A stretch of 64,000 nucleotides of DNA from JABAAE01 sp036336715 (lineage in GTDB: Bacteria; Planctomycetota; Planctomycetia; Pirellulales; Pirellulaceae): positions 25,878 through 89,877 of the forward strand of contig JAYZFP010000064.1 in NCBI GenBank assembly GCA_036336715.1, given 5' to 3'. How positions within the stretch are numbered: position 1 is the first letter of the stretch; the number at the start of each line of letters is the position of its first letter. The translations under genes and the position numbers were made by a program. Below, in pieces: positions 30,615 to 40,300 of this stretch. The notes beneath the pieces were generated by a model. It was given only the letters and a program-made list of their open reading frames with translations. It did no database searches and had not been told where the DNA came from.

Positions 30615-31460
30615 TCACTTTTTCGGACTCTCGAGGTGACTTCCCTGGGCGAGCGTGGCAATCATCTTCCAACCTGCGGGCTTTTTGACCCAGATGTAGG
30701 TGAACGGCGTTTGAGCGGGAGGAATGGGACTTCCATCCGCTCGGACGCGTGAGGAAACCAGTTCAACGAACGCAAGTTGATTGCTCACCGGGTACACCCG
30801 TGTACTGTTCACGGTTATCTCGGTCATGCCGTTGGCTTTCATCATTTTCAGGTAGCCGCTCAGACTCGCAAGCACATCCGGCTTCGACAGCAGAGCCTTA
30901 TGTTCACGCGCGCCCAGGAAACTGCGAGACAGTCGCGGGAATTGATATATCTCATTTGCCACACCCTGGGCCGGATTCTCGCCATTCAACAGATCGACAT
31001 AACGAACCATTTTCTCTTGCAGCAATGTTTTGATCCCGGCCGCATCGGAAATGCCGGACGCAGGCTGCACGCTTGCCATGATCACGCGCCACCCCGCCGG
31101 CTTGCGAAGAAACACGTAAGTCGCGTTCCTCTTAACCGGTGGAATCGGTTCTCCATTCTTTTTTAGCCTCGAAAACGTCAGGCCAACGAGTGCCATATCC
31201 GGGCCTGACATTTGAATTTTCACGCCCTTGATCACGGATCGATCCCACCCTCTGGATTTTATATCCATCAAAACCTCCTGATATTTTGACCGGATGTCAT
31301 CGCTCGTCTTGAGGATGAAGTGATCGTCCGTTTCTGAATTGACCATCAGCACGGGTGCCAGGAAGATCTGTTCCGAAATGGCCGCGGCATCCCCTGCGTT
31401 GAACAGCATTGAATATTTTTCAAGAGTACGCCTCAGCTCAGGATCCAATCCCGCCGGAAC
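30615..31460 (-). CDS. Two-domain NTF2/SnoaL-like protein (internal duplication)
   Basis: 281 residues if started at the GTG at 31460; an ATG at 31409 would cut into the first helix, and the frame is open to 31529 inside the esterase gene. Two similar halves are visible: the first contains GEPIPPVKRNATYVFLRKPA then GWRVIMA, the second GSPIPPAQTPFTYIWVKKPA then GWKMIAT. Each begins with a helix of the NTF2 kind (LRRTLEKYSMLFNAGDAAAI). The fold is a cone that binds small molecules, but no catalytic residues can be assigned. The start overlaps the end of the upstream esterase by about 23 bp, so the two are probably translated together. Confidence 0.75.
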   Translation of the reverse strand, partial: VPAGLDPELRRTLEKYSMLFNAGDAAAISEQIFLAPVLMVNSETDDHFILKTSDDIRSKYQEVLMDIKSRGWDRSVIKGVKIQMSGPDMALVGLTFSRLKKNGEPIPPVKRNATYVFLRKPAGWRVIMASVQPASGISDAAGIKTLLQEKMVRYVDLLNGENPAQGVANEIYQFPRLSRSFLGAREHKALLSKPDVLASLSGYLKMMKANGMTEITVNSTRVYPVSNQLAFVELVSSRVRADGSPIPPAQTPFTYIWVKKPAGWKMIATLAQGSHLESPKK

Positions 31461-32403
31461 ACCCCCTTTTGACGCGGCCGACGTATCGCAGCGCGTCGGA
31501 AAGGCGATTGGGCATGGAATTGCCGCCATGGCCTACACCCTGTATCAATCGATACTCATGAGGCACACCTTTTTTCAGCAGCGTGTTGTGAAGGAATTCT
31601 GCACCGCGATCCAGTCCCAGTTCATCCTGGTCGCCAACTTCAAAATAAATATCGAGTTGCGATTCAACGAGCCGGGCCGCCTGATCCCGGGCCAACGTCG
31701 GAGGGTGGTTCCTCGCCCAGTACCCCCTGTCCACCGGTCGACCAAAAATTCGCTCATAGGTCGCGTCGCTTCGATAGACCCGGTCCCGTGGTTCAATATC
31801 CTCAAAGCGGTAAGATGGTTCGATTGCCGGAGCGACTGCAGCCACCAGTGAAAACGTCCCGGGATACTTGAAGGCCAGCCTCAAACTGCCCATGCCCCCC
31901 ATCGAGTAACCACCGACATAAGTGTCCGAATGTTGATCGCTTACCTTGTACCTGTCCCTCAATGCAGGCAGTAACTCCTGCACCAGGAAGGTCTCCCATT
32001 TTTCTTTCCCATCTTTGAAATCCATGTAAAACGAGCGTCGTCCGGAGGGAACAGCAACGACCATCGGTGGCAGTTCCTTTCGTTCCCACGCTTTTTCCAC
32101 CAGGGGCTGCAGAATTCGTTCGAGGTAGGAAATGTCGTCTCCGCCGCCACCATGTAACCACAGCATCAGGGGCCAAGGCCCCGACTCCGCGTCAGCATTC
32201 GGCGGTAACAGCACATGGACGCCTACCGCACCCGGTATATTTTTCGATTCCAGGGTGATCGACTCAAGCTTGGCTGAAGTCGATGACAGGTCCTTCGACT
32301 GTCCCCAGGCAGGTCGAAGGGGGACCTGCCCCATACTCACGAGAAGCAGAACCAGGCAGCTTGAAAAACCAGGCGGGCATCTCAAAGCAGTGTGAACTCC
32401 CAT
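31438..32403 (-). CDS. Secreted esterase (esterase D / PF00756-like alpha/beta hydrolase)
   Basis: 321 residues from the ATG at 32403 (AGGGAT upstream). The much longer open frame to 32670 is rejected because this start gives a clean signal peptide (FSSCLVLLLVSMGQVPLRPA, then WGQS). The core has the oxyanion region MLWLHGGGGDD, nucleophile GGYSMGGMGSL, acid VGDQDELGLD and histidine GVGHGGNSM. It resembles feruloyl/acetyl esterases and S-formylglutathione hydrolase-like proteins; export favours a polysaccharide- or xenobiotic-ester role. It overlaps the duplicated NTF2-like gene downstream. Confidence 0.87.
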   Translation of the reverse strand: MGVHTALRCPPGFSSCLVLLLVSMGQVPLRPAWGQSKDLSSTSAKLESITLESKNIPGAVGVHVLLPPNADAESGPWPLMLWLHGGGGDDISYLERILQPLVEKAWERKELPPMVVAVPSGRRSFYMDFKDGKEKWETFLVQELLPALRDRYKVSDQHSDTYVGGYSMGGMGSLRLAFKYPGTFSLVAAVAPAIEPSYRFEDIEPRDRVYRSDATYERIFGRPVDRGYWARNHPPTLARDQAARLVESQLDIYFEVGDQDELGLDRGAEFLHNTLLKKGVPHEYRLIQGVGHGGNSMPNRLSDALRYVGRVKRGCSGGIGS

Positions 32404-32750
32404 ATCCCTTATCCCTACAGAACTTGATGCGGCAAACTGACGAAAAAGGAAACCACTGTTTCCTTCCTGATACATTGGCTCATCCTGAAAGCTCCAATTT
32501 AACCAATTCCCTGACGGATTCCCCCCTGACACCTCCCAAATTCGCCGACTGGTCAAACACCGACTTCCAGGCGTGCCGGAATACCAGTTTTCGAACCAGA
32601 AGGGCGAGCTCGACACTCGGGAATCACCACCGGCCGCAGACATCCTGTCCTGCATAAACCTTCCCTGCACAAAACCGGCGAATTACGCGATGCCGATACC
32701 TGTCGATCCTCCGCAGGAAGGCCGCCTCCGCCCGGCAATCAGACCCTGAA
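32404..32750. other. Divergent intergenic region
   Basis: About 350 bp between the esterase (minus) and the PSCyt1 gene (plus). Apart from the plus-strand promoter just after it, nothing specific is recognised. An in-frame extension of the esterase crosses it but looks non-coding. Confidence 0.5.
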
Positions 32751-32779
32751 TTGACATCGGTACCGCGCGTGTCTAGATT
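32751..32779 (+). promoter_or_regulatory. Sigma70-type promoter for the first PSCyt1/DUF1501 pair
   Basis: TTGACA (32751-32756), a 17-bp spacer, then TAGATT (32774-32779). Predicted start of transcription is near 32786, about 70 nt before the ATG at 32855. Confidence 0.6.
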
Positions 32780-32854
32780 CCAGTGTTAAGCCGGTTATTT
32801 ATTCCCGACATCTGTTGGTGAAACAGACACGTGCGTCCGCGAGGAACCTTTAAC

Positions 32855-35800
32855 ATGCCGCAATCGAAATCGGCAATTGTTCGTTTGATGTTATTCAGCC
32901 TGGCGGTGTTCACCATTGCCGCTGGAGAACGGCCACAGCTCCAGGCCCAATCCATTGATTTTGATAAACGGGTCGCCCCGATCCTGGTATCCCGGTGCCT
33001 GGAGTGCCACCGGGGAGAGGAACCGGAGGGCGGACTGAAACTGACCGAGCAGCCCTTCGTTGCCAAAGGGGGAGATACGGGACCTGCCATCGTGCCCGGC
33101 AAAGCTTCCGAGAGCTTGCTCTGGGAAAGGGTCAGCTCAGATGAAATGCCTCCGAAACATCCACTCAGCAAGGAGGAAAAAACCACCCTGCGGCAGTGGA
33201 TCGAAGAAGGAGCGAAGTGGGGAGAATCGGGCCTGGACCTGTTCTCGATCACCACCGACAGTCGAGCCGGCCGCGACTGGTGGTCCCTGCAGCCGCTGCA
33301 GAAGGTGACGCCTCCCGAGGTCGATTCGACCTGGGGGCGGAATCCGATTGACAGGTTCATTTACCGGGGGCTCGAAAAAAACAGACTCGAACCGTCGCCC
33401 GAGGCGGACCGCCGCATTCTGATTCGGCGTCTTACCTATGACTTGACCGGTTTGCCGCCGACACCTCAGGAGGTGGCTGCCTATCTGAACGATGCTTCCC
33501 GGAACGCTTATGAAAAGCTTGTTGACCGGTTGCTGGACTCCCCCCATTATGGCGAGCGATGGGGGCGGCACTGGCTGGATGTGGTGCACTTTGGGGAAAG
33601 CAATGGCTTCGAATACAACCAGCCGAGAAACCACGCCTGGCCCTATCGCAACTGGGTGATTCAAGCGCTCAACCAGGACATGCCCTATGACGAATTTGTA
33701 CGCCAGCAAATCGCCGGAGATGTCCTGGCTCCCGATTCCGGGGGAGCGATCGCAGTAGCCTGCCTGGTCACCGGGCCCCACAATACGACCAAGCCGTCCA
33801 ACGATACGATGCGCAAAACGATGCGTCAGGACGAAATGGAAGACATGATTGGAATGGTCAACCAGGCTTTCCTGGGAATGACCACCAACTGTGCCCGTTG
33901 TCACGATCACAAATTCGATCCGATTTCTTCACGTGATTACTACAGCATGGCATCCGCACTGGCGGGGGTCGAGTTTGGTGAACGGAAACTTCCCCTTGAT
34001 GCAAAAACCATTCGCAAGGCGGCCGAACTGAAGATTCAAATCGAGGGGAACCGCAAAAAACTGAATGCGCTGGAGCAGGCAGCCCGCGAGGCAGCCGCCA
34101 GAGAGAGCGGTAAAAAGAAAAACCGGCCGACGGGCCCTCAACCGTTCGCAGCCTGGAACTTCCAGAACGGATTAAATGACCAGGTTGGCAAGATGGATGT
34201 CACACTGGTTGGTGGGGCAAAACGCGAGCCAAAAGGTCTGGTCCTGGATGGCAAGGTGGCTTTTGCCCAGACCGGACCTTTGACCAAACCGCTTTCTGCC
34301 AGGACGCTGGAGGCCTGGGTTCGAGTCGATAACCTGAACCAGAGCGGTGGCGGTGTGATCTCCCTGCAGACTTCGGATGGCCTGATTTTTGATGCCATTG
34401 TCTTTGCGGAGAGGGAATCGAAACGATGGATGGCCGGCAGCGACGGTTTCCGTCGATATGAATCTTTCCAGGCAAACGAAGAAACCGAAAGCGAAAAACT
34501 CGTTCATCTGGCAATCACCTATGCCGCAGACGGCACGATCACCGGGTACCGAAACGGTTTACCCTACGGCAGGGCCTACAGGAAAACCCTGGCGACCTAT
34601 GCTGCGGAAAAATCTGAGGTTGTCTTCGGTCTGCGCCACGGTATCGAAGCCGGCGGCAACCGGATGTTCCAGGGAACGGTCGCACAGGCTCGACTCTATG
34701 ACCGGGCTTTGACCGCCGCGGAAGTTTCTGCGTCCGCTCAATCCAGCGGAATCGACATCATTACCGAGGCCGACCTGGTGGCACAACTCAGCCCCCGGCA
34801 ACGGGAGGAACGCGTCCAACTGAATCGTCAGATCAGTCAGGCGCAGGCCATGCGGAACGGCCTCGAGAATGCACGGGTGTGGACGGTCCAGTCGATTCCT
34901 GCAGCCACCGTACGGGTACTGGGGCGTGGTGATGTCCGCAAGCTGGGTGAGGTCGTTTCGCCTCGCGGCCTTTCCGCAATCCGAACCCTGGAAGCCGATT
35001 TTGGCTTAAAGCCCGATGCCGCTGATCGTGATCGCAGATTGAAACTTGCCCTCTGGATGACCCACCCTCAAAATCCCCTGTTCTCGCGGGTCATCGTGAA
35101 CCGGGTCTGGCACTATCACTTTAGTGCCGGGATCGTCTCCACTCCGAACGACTTTGGATTCAATGGAGGGAAACCCTCGCACCCTTTGCTGCTTGATTGG
35201 CTGGCCGCCAATTTGCAGGCTAATCGCTGGAGTCTCAAGCACTTGCATCGCCTGATCGTCACCTCAGCCACTTATCGACAATCCTCCAGGAACAACCTCC
35301 AGGCTGCGGCAGTCGATGCAGACAATCGGCTTTTGTGGCGCAAGAGTCCCTCCCGGATCGAAGGCGAAGCGCTGCGGGACTCCCTGCTGTCGATTGCGGG
35401 AAAACTGGATACCACCGTTGGCGGCAGAGGCTACCGGGACATGCGGGAATACAAATTCAAGGGGAGCCACTTTTATGACCCCATTCCCCAGGACCAGGAG
35501 GAGCAGTTTCGGCGAACCGTCTACCGATTCAGTCCCCGGGGGGCCAAGCGAACCATGCTCGACACCTTCGATTGTCCGGACCCCTCGGCGATCACACCCA
35601 AGCGAGCTGAAACCACGACCCCTCTGCAATCGCTGGCCCTGATGAATAATGATTTCGTGCTGAGGATGGCCGAGGCGGCGGCAACCCGGCTCCAGGAAAA
35701 CCACAACGGGACCGCAGACCAGGTTCGGGAACTGATCCGGCGTGCTTATGGCAGGGAAGCCGGTAGCCAGGACATTGACCGGGCAGTCCCCTTTATCCTC

Positions 35801-35866
35801 GAACATGGACTTGCGGCCTATTGTCGCGTGATCTTCAACAGTAACGAGTTGCTCTATGTCAGATAA
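32855..35866 (+). CDS. PSCyt1-DUF1549-LamG-DUF1553 cytochrome protein (first copy)
   Basis: 1003 residues from the ATG at 32855 (GAGGAAC box upstream; a GTG at 32831 is an alternative). A signal peptide (LMLFSLAVFTIAAG) is followed by a planctomycete cytochrome c domain with heme motif CLECH (about residues 48-52) and the methionine region DEMPPKHPLS. DUF1549 follows (NPIDRFIYRGLEKN, LTYDLTGLPPTPQEV, GERWGRHWLDVVHF, NCARCHDHKFDPIS, a second CxxCH), then a LamG/concanavalin-like insert (AWNFQNGLNDQ, TLEAWVRVDN), then DUF1553 (NPLFSRVIVNRVWHYHF, TTPLQSLALMNNDFVLRMAE). It overlaps the next gene by 11 bp. Function is unknown; the LamG part suggests glycan binding. Confidence 0.93.
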   Translation: MPQSKSAIVRLMLFSLAVFTIAAGERPQLQAQSIDFDKRVAPILVSRCLECHRGEEPEGGLKLTEQPFVAKGGDTGPAIVPGKASESLLWERVSSDEMPPKHPLSKEEKTTLRQWIEEGAKWGESGLDLFSITTDSRAGRDWWSLQPLQKVTPPEVDSTWGRNPIDRFIYRGLEKNRLEPSPEADRRILIRRLTYDLTGLPPTPQEVAAYLNDASRNAYEKLVDRLLDSPHYGERWGRHWLDVVHFGESNGFEYNQPRNHAWPYRNWVIQALNQDMPYDEFVRQQIAGDVLAPDSGGAIAVACLVTGPHNTTKPSNDTMRKTMRQDEMEDMIGMVNQAFLGMTTNCARCHDHKFDPISSRDYYSMASALAGVEFGERKLPLDAKTIRKAAELKIQIEGNRKKLNALEQAAREAAARESGKKKNRPTGPQPFAAWNFQNGLNDQVGKMDVTLVGGAKREPKGLVLDGKVAFAQTGPLTKPLSARTLEAWVRVDNLNQSGGGVISLQTSDGLIFDAIVFAERESKRWMAGSDGFRRYESFQANEETESEKLVHLAITYAADGTITGYRNGLPYGRAYRKTLATYAAEKSEVVFGLRHGIEAGGNRMFQGTVAQARLYDRALTAAEVSASAQSSGIDIITEADLVAQLSPRQREERVQLNRQISQAQAMRNGLENARVWTVQSIPAATVRVLGRGDVRKLGEVVSPRGLSAIRTLEADFGLKPDAADRDRRLKLALWMTHPQNPLFSRVIVNRVWHYHFSAGIVSTPNDFGFNGGKPSHPLLLDWLAANLQANRWSLKHLHRLIVTSATYRQSSRNNLQAAAVDADNRLLWRKSPSRIEGEALRDSLLSIAGKLDTTVGGRGYRDMREYKFKGSHFYDPIPQDQEEQFRRTVYRFSPRGAKRTMLDTFDCPDPSAITPKRAETTTPLQSLALMNNDFVLRMAEAAATRLQENHNGTADQVRELIRRAYGREAGSQDIDRAVPFILEHGLAAYCRVIFNSNELLYVR

Positions 35867-37307
35867 ACAGACCTCCGCAGCACCTGTTCCGAACCCCGGT
35901 AAAACGGCTCCCTCCCGTCGGGAGCTGCTCTCTTTCGGCGCCTACGGACTTACGGGAGCGGCATTGTCGAGCCTTTTATCGGCGTCCGAAAAGGACAAGC
36001 GGCACTCTCCCCACTTTGAACCAAGGGCAAAACGTGTCATTCATATCTGCCTGATGGGTGGCATGAGTCACCTCGACAGTTTCGACTACAAGCCCGGACT
36101 CGAAAAACTTCACGGCAAAGCTTTGCAATATGAAGAACGGCCGGCGACTTTTTTTAACCGGATTGGCCTGATTCGAAAGAATGACTGGGCCTTTCGGCAG
36201 CGTGGAGAAAGCGGCTTGTGGGTATCTGATCTCTTTCCACACCTGGCCGGCGTGGCGGATGAGTTGACGGTGATCAACTCGATGGTTGCCGATTCCGCGA
36301 ATCACACACCCGCGACTTTCCAGCAGAACACCGGATTTCAGCTGAATGGCTTCCCGGTCATGGGCTCCTGGATTTCCTATGGACTGGGCGCGGAGACAGA
36401 GGACCTGCCCGCCTATGTCGTCCTGCCTGACTCCCGGGGCTACCCTGCTGGCGGCACGATCAACTGGTCGAACGGATTTCTGCCATCCGTCTACCAGGGG
36501 GTTGCTTTCAACAGCAAAGGCACGCCCATTCCTGACCTGTTTCCCCCAAAGGGGATGACCGCCGGGACCGACCTGGCCAGCCGAAAACTGTTGTCCCAGA
36601 TGAACCAGGATGACCTCTACCGCCACGGAACCGAAGATGCATTGCTGGCGCGGATTCGAAGCCACGAACTGGCGGCCCGCATGCAACTCACCGTGCCGGA
36701 AGTCACGGGTTTAAATGACGAGACCAGGGCCACAAAAGAAATGTACGGTCTCAACAATGGGACCACGGCAGATTTCGGAAAGAACTGTCTGCTCTCCCGC
36801 CGCCTGCTGGAAAAAGGGGTCCGTTTCGTGCAGATCATCTCCGGTGGATCATTCGGCAGCCCCCGCATCAACTGGGACGGTCACGAAGACATGGTCAGGA
36901 ATCACAACCGGGAAGCCATGCGGATCGACCAACCGGTCGCTGCATTGATCAAGGACCTCAAGCAGCGCAGCATGCTTGACGACACGCTGATCCTGTTCAC
37001 CACGGAGTTTGGCCGAACCCCCTACACTCAGGCTGGTGATCGTGAACTCGGAAAGGGTCGCGACCACAACATGTACGGATTTTCGGTATTCATGGCCGGC
37101 GCCGGGTTGAAGCCGGGTATGACCTACGGCGAAACCGATGAAATTGGCTGGAAGTCCGTCCAGGACCAGGTGCATTGGTACGACTTCCACGCGACCGTGC
37201 TTCACCTGTTGGGCATGGATCACGAGCGACTGACGTTCTACCACAACGGGATCGAACGGCGCCTGACGAACGTGCACGGTGAAGTGGTGAAGGATGTGAT
37301 TGCCTGA
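35856..37307 (+). CDS. TAT-exported DUF1501 protein (first copy)
   Basis: 483 residues. The ATG overlaps the end of the preceding PSCyt1 gene, which is the usual arrangement of this pair. The N-terminus has a twin-arginine signal (PSRRELLSFGAYGLTG then ALSSLL). The body belongs to the alkaline-phosphatase/sulfatase-like superfamily: VIHICLMGGMSHLDSFDYKP near the start, NSMVADSANHTPATF, and TLILFTTEFGRTPYTQ plus GRDHNMYGFSVFMAG near the end, with His/Asp positions that could bind metal. TAT export implies it folds, perhaps with metal, in the cytoplasm. The stop lies inside a 14-bp tandem repeat. Reaction unknown. Confidence 0.92.
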   Translation: MSDKQTSAAPVPNPGKTAPSRRELLSFGAYGLTGAALSSLLSASEKDKRHSPHFEPRAKRVIHICLMGGMSHLDSFDYKPGLEKLHGKALQYEERPATFFNRIGLIRKNDWAFRQRGESGLWVSDLFPHLAGVADELTVINSMVADSANHTPATFQQNTGFQLNGFPVMGSWISYGLGAETEDLPAYVVLPDSRGYPAGGTINWSNGFLPSVYQGVAFNSKGTPIPDLFPPKGMTAGTDLASRKLLSQMNQDDLYRHGTEDALLARIRSHELAARMQLTVPEVTGLNDETRATKEMYGLNNGTTADFGKNCLLSRRLLEKGVRFVQIISGGSFGSPRINWDGHEDMVRNHNREAMRIDQPVAALIKDLKQRSMLDDTLILFTTEFGRTPYTQAGDRELGKGRDHNMYGFSVFMAGAGLKPGMTYGETDEIGWKSVQDQVHWYDFHATVLHLLGMDHERLTFYHNGIERRLTNVHGEVVKDVIA

Positions 37308-37353
37308 CATTCACTGCCTGATCTTTACTGCCTGATCTTTACTGCCTGATCTT
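37298..37353. repeat. 14-bp tandem repeat seeded by the DUF1501 stop region
   Basis: Four copies of a 14-bp unit. The first (GATTGCCTGACATT) contains the last codons and the TGA stop of the DUF1501 gene; the next three read (C/T)ACTGCCTGATCTT, the last two being identical. Confidence 0.85.
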
Positions 37354-37396
37354 TACTGGCGGGTTCAACCTTCCAAAGAACCGGAAAGCTCTGCAA

Positions 37397-40300
37397 ATGA
37401 CAGAATCCCGCCTGGACAAAACTGGCCACCTGCGGATCCAGGAGAGGTTGCTCCCTCTCCCCGCCACAGGCAATCGGCTCATCCACCGGCCGGGAACCAT
37501 TTCAAACCCCGGGTGGATCGCCCCGATTGCCAGGTGCAGTCTGCTGATCGCCCTGTGGATCATCCCGGCAGACAAACGCATCGCAGCCGACGTGGACTTT
37601 ACCCGGGACATCCGTCCCATCCTGGCCGAGAAATGTTATTCCTGCCATGGACCGGATGACGCCGTGCGTCAGGGGGATCTGCGCCTGGACCTAAGACAGC
37701 AGGCTTTGGCCAAATTACCGTCCGGTTCGGTTGCCATCGTCCCGGGGCATTCCGCCCGCAGTGAGTTAATTCGGAGAATTCACTCCACCGAACCGGGTGA
37801 AAGCATGCCACCGGAAGATTCCAGAAAAAAACTGAATGACCGGGAACGCCGACTGTTGCAGGAGTGGGTTGACTCGGGCGCCCGATACGATTTGCATTGG
37901 GCGTTCCAGCCGGTCCGGAATCCGAAGGTGCCCCCTGCCGCATTCCCGGCCTGGCAACGCAACGAGGTGGATGCTTTTGTCGGCAAGCGACTGAAACTCG
38001 CTCAGTTGAAGCCATCCGAACCGGCTGACCGGGTGACCCTGATTCGCCGACTTTCCTTTGACCTCCGGGGGCTGCCACCAACCCTTGCCGAGGTCGATTC
38101 ATTTGTTCAGGACGCGGCTCCGGACGCCTACGAAAAGCTGGTGCGGCGATTCCTTGAGTCGGTGCATTTTGGAGAAAAACTCGCGATTGACTGGCTGGAC
38201 CTGGCGAGATTCGGAGATACCAACGGTTATCACAACGACAGCCATCGAAATGTCTGGCTTTATCGCGACTGGGTGATCCATGCCTTTAATTCCAACATGC
38301 GATTTGACCAGTTTGTCAGGGAGCAGGTAGCGGGGGATCTCCTGCCCGATGCTACCGAGCAACAGAGGATTGCGTCCGGTTTCAACCGAAATGCACCCTT
38401 CAACGAAGAAGGTGGTGCCGACCCGGATGAATTCAGTGTGGTTTATGCTGTCGACAGGTCCAACACCACCGGTCAGGCCCTGCTCGGTCTGACAATGGGA
38501 TGTGCGCAGTGCCACAGTCATAAATACGACCCGATTTCGCACCGCGAATATTACGAGTTCTATGCTTTCTTCAACAGTGTCGAAGGGGAACCGGGCGGCG
38601 GTGGCGAAAACGGCCACCATGGAAAGCCTGTTCCACCGACGATGATGGCAAGCTCTCCGCTTGCCAATGCTGAGCTCGACCGGTTGAAACGGGAAATCCT
38701 CGACCGGTCGCAACGGGTCGACCGGGAAATCGGGCGGCTGTTGCGAGACGACGCCCAACTGAAGTCGTCGGTTCTCAAATGGGCCAGGGCCTCCACGGAC
38801 CTTCTAAAAAACACCCATCTCAACGTTCGTGATGGCCTGGTCCTGCACCTCGATGCCGCCGATGTGAACGGAGATGGCAAACCTGACGTCTTGCAGTTTG
38901 GCAACAGGAAACGCAACGTCAGCCGGTGGGCGGATCTCTCAAAACTGAAAAATCATGCAGATGCCACGGGTGATCCGGAATGGCTTCCCAGTGGATTTCA
39001 GGGCCAACACCCGGCAGTTCAGCTGGATGGTGTCCGGGATTTCCTGCGAACAACCGCCGGGGGCAGGGAACTGGCCGACGGATACACGATCGTGGCCGCC
39101 GTTTCATTTGGAGCGAAATCAGCCCATCAGATGCTGGTGATCTGGGGAGACGAGGCCAATGGAAAACGCCGGGCATTGTGGCGTACTGCCGGGGCAAAGC
39201 CCACTCTTTCGTTTAATGGTTATTCAGCCGACGTCGTCGGGAATCAACCGTTACCGACAGGAAAGGCGGCGATTGCACTGGTTTCCCAGGAGGGTGCAGG
39301 ACGGCAGGTAAAGCTGGAACTCAACGGGAGGCCCGGTGGCCAGGGTACGCCTTCGCTTATTCCCTACACCGGCGAGGCCATTACCATCGGTGCCAACAAT
39401 GCAGGCGGAGAAAAAACCGAAGCCGCCATCGGTGAAGTCCTGGTTTACAACCGCCAACTCAACAGCGTAGAGCGGGGAAGGCTGGGGGCTTACCTGGCAG
39501 GTAAGTTTTCAATCGAAACGACTTACCAGGCGATCCCACCGCCGGTAGCAGAAATCCTCAAAAGGGATCAACAGGACTGGACGAAAGAAGACTGGAACGT
39601 CCTGGGGAAGCACTATTTGCTGACGCAAGGTGACCCCACCGGTGTTGAAATCAGAAACCAGGCAAAAATCATTTCCGACCGAAAGAAGCGCGTGGCCCAA
39701 CTGCAGACCCGGGCTTCGACCATGGTCATGCAGGAAATGAAACAGCGAAAACCGGCCTTTGTTTTGGCCAGGGGAGACTTTCAGAACCCGGGAAAACAGG
39801 TCCAACCCAATGTGCCGGCGATCCTGGGCCGACTGCCTGAAGGAAAACTGCAGACCCGTCTCGACCTGGCTCACTGGCTGACCCGGGAGGACCATCCACT
39901 GGTCAGCCGTGTGCGGGTCAACCATCTCTGGAAAATGCTGCTGGGAACCGGACTGGTTCGAACGGCGGGTGATTTCGGGACACAAGGTGAACTGCCATCC
40001 CACCCGGAATTGCTGGACTGGCTGGCACATCGCTTTGTTGCCAGTGGCTGGGATACCAAAGCCCTGATCCATGACATCGTTGTCTCGGCTACGTATCGCC
40101 AACAGTCGATTTTCAGGAAAGAGACCACGCCCGGTGATCCGCAGAACCGGCTTCTCAGCCGGTCACCAAGGTTCCGTCTTTCGGCTGAGGAAATTCGGGA
40201 CATGGCCCTCGCGAGCAGCGGCCAATTAAGCCGCGTCCTCGGTGGCCCCAGCGTTCGCCCTTTTCAACCACCGAATTATTTCGCTGCAAATTCCGGACGC

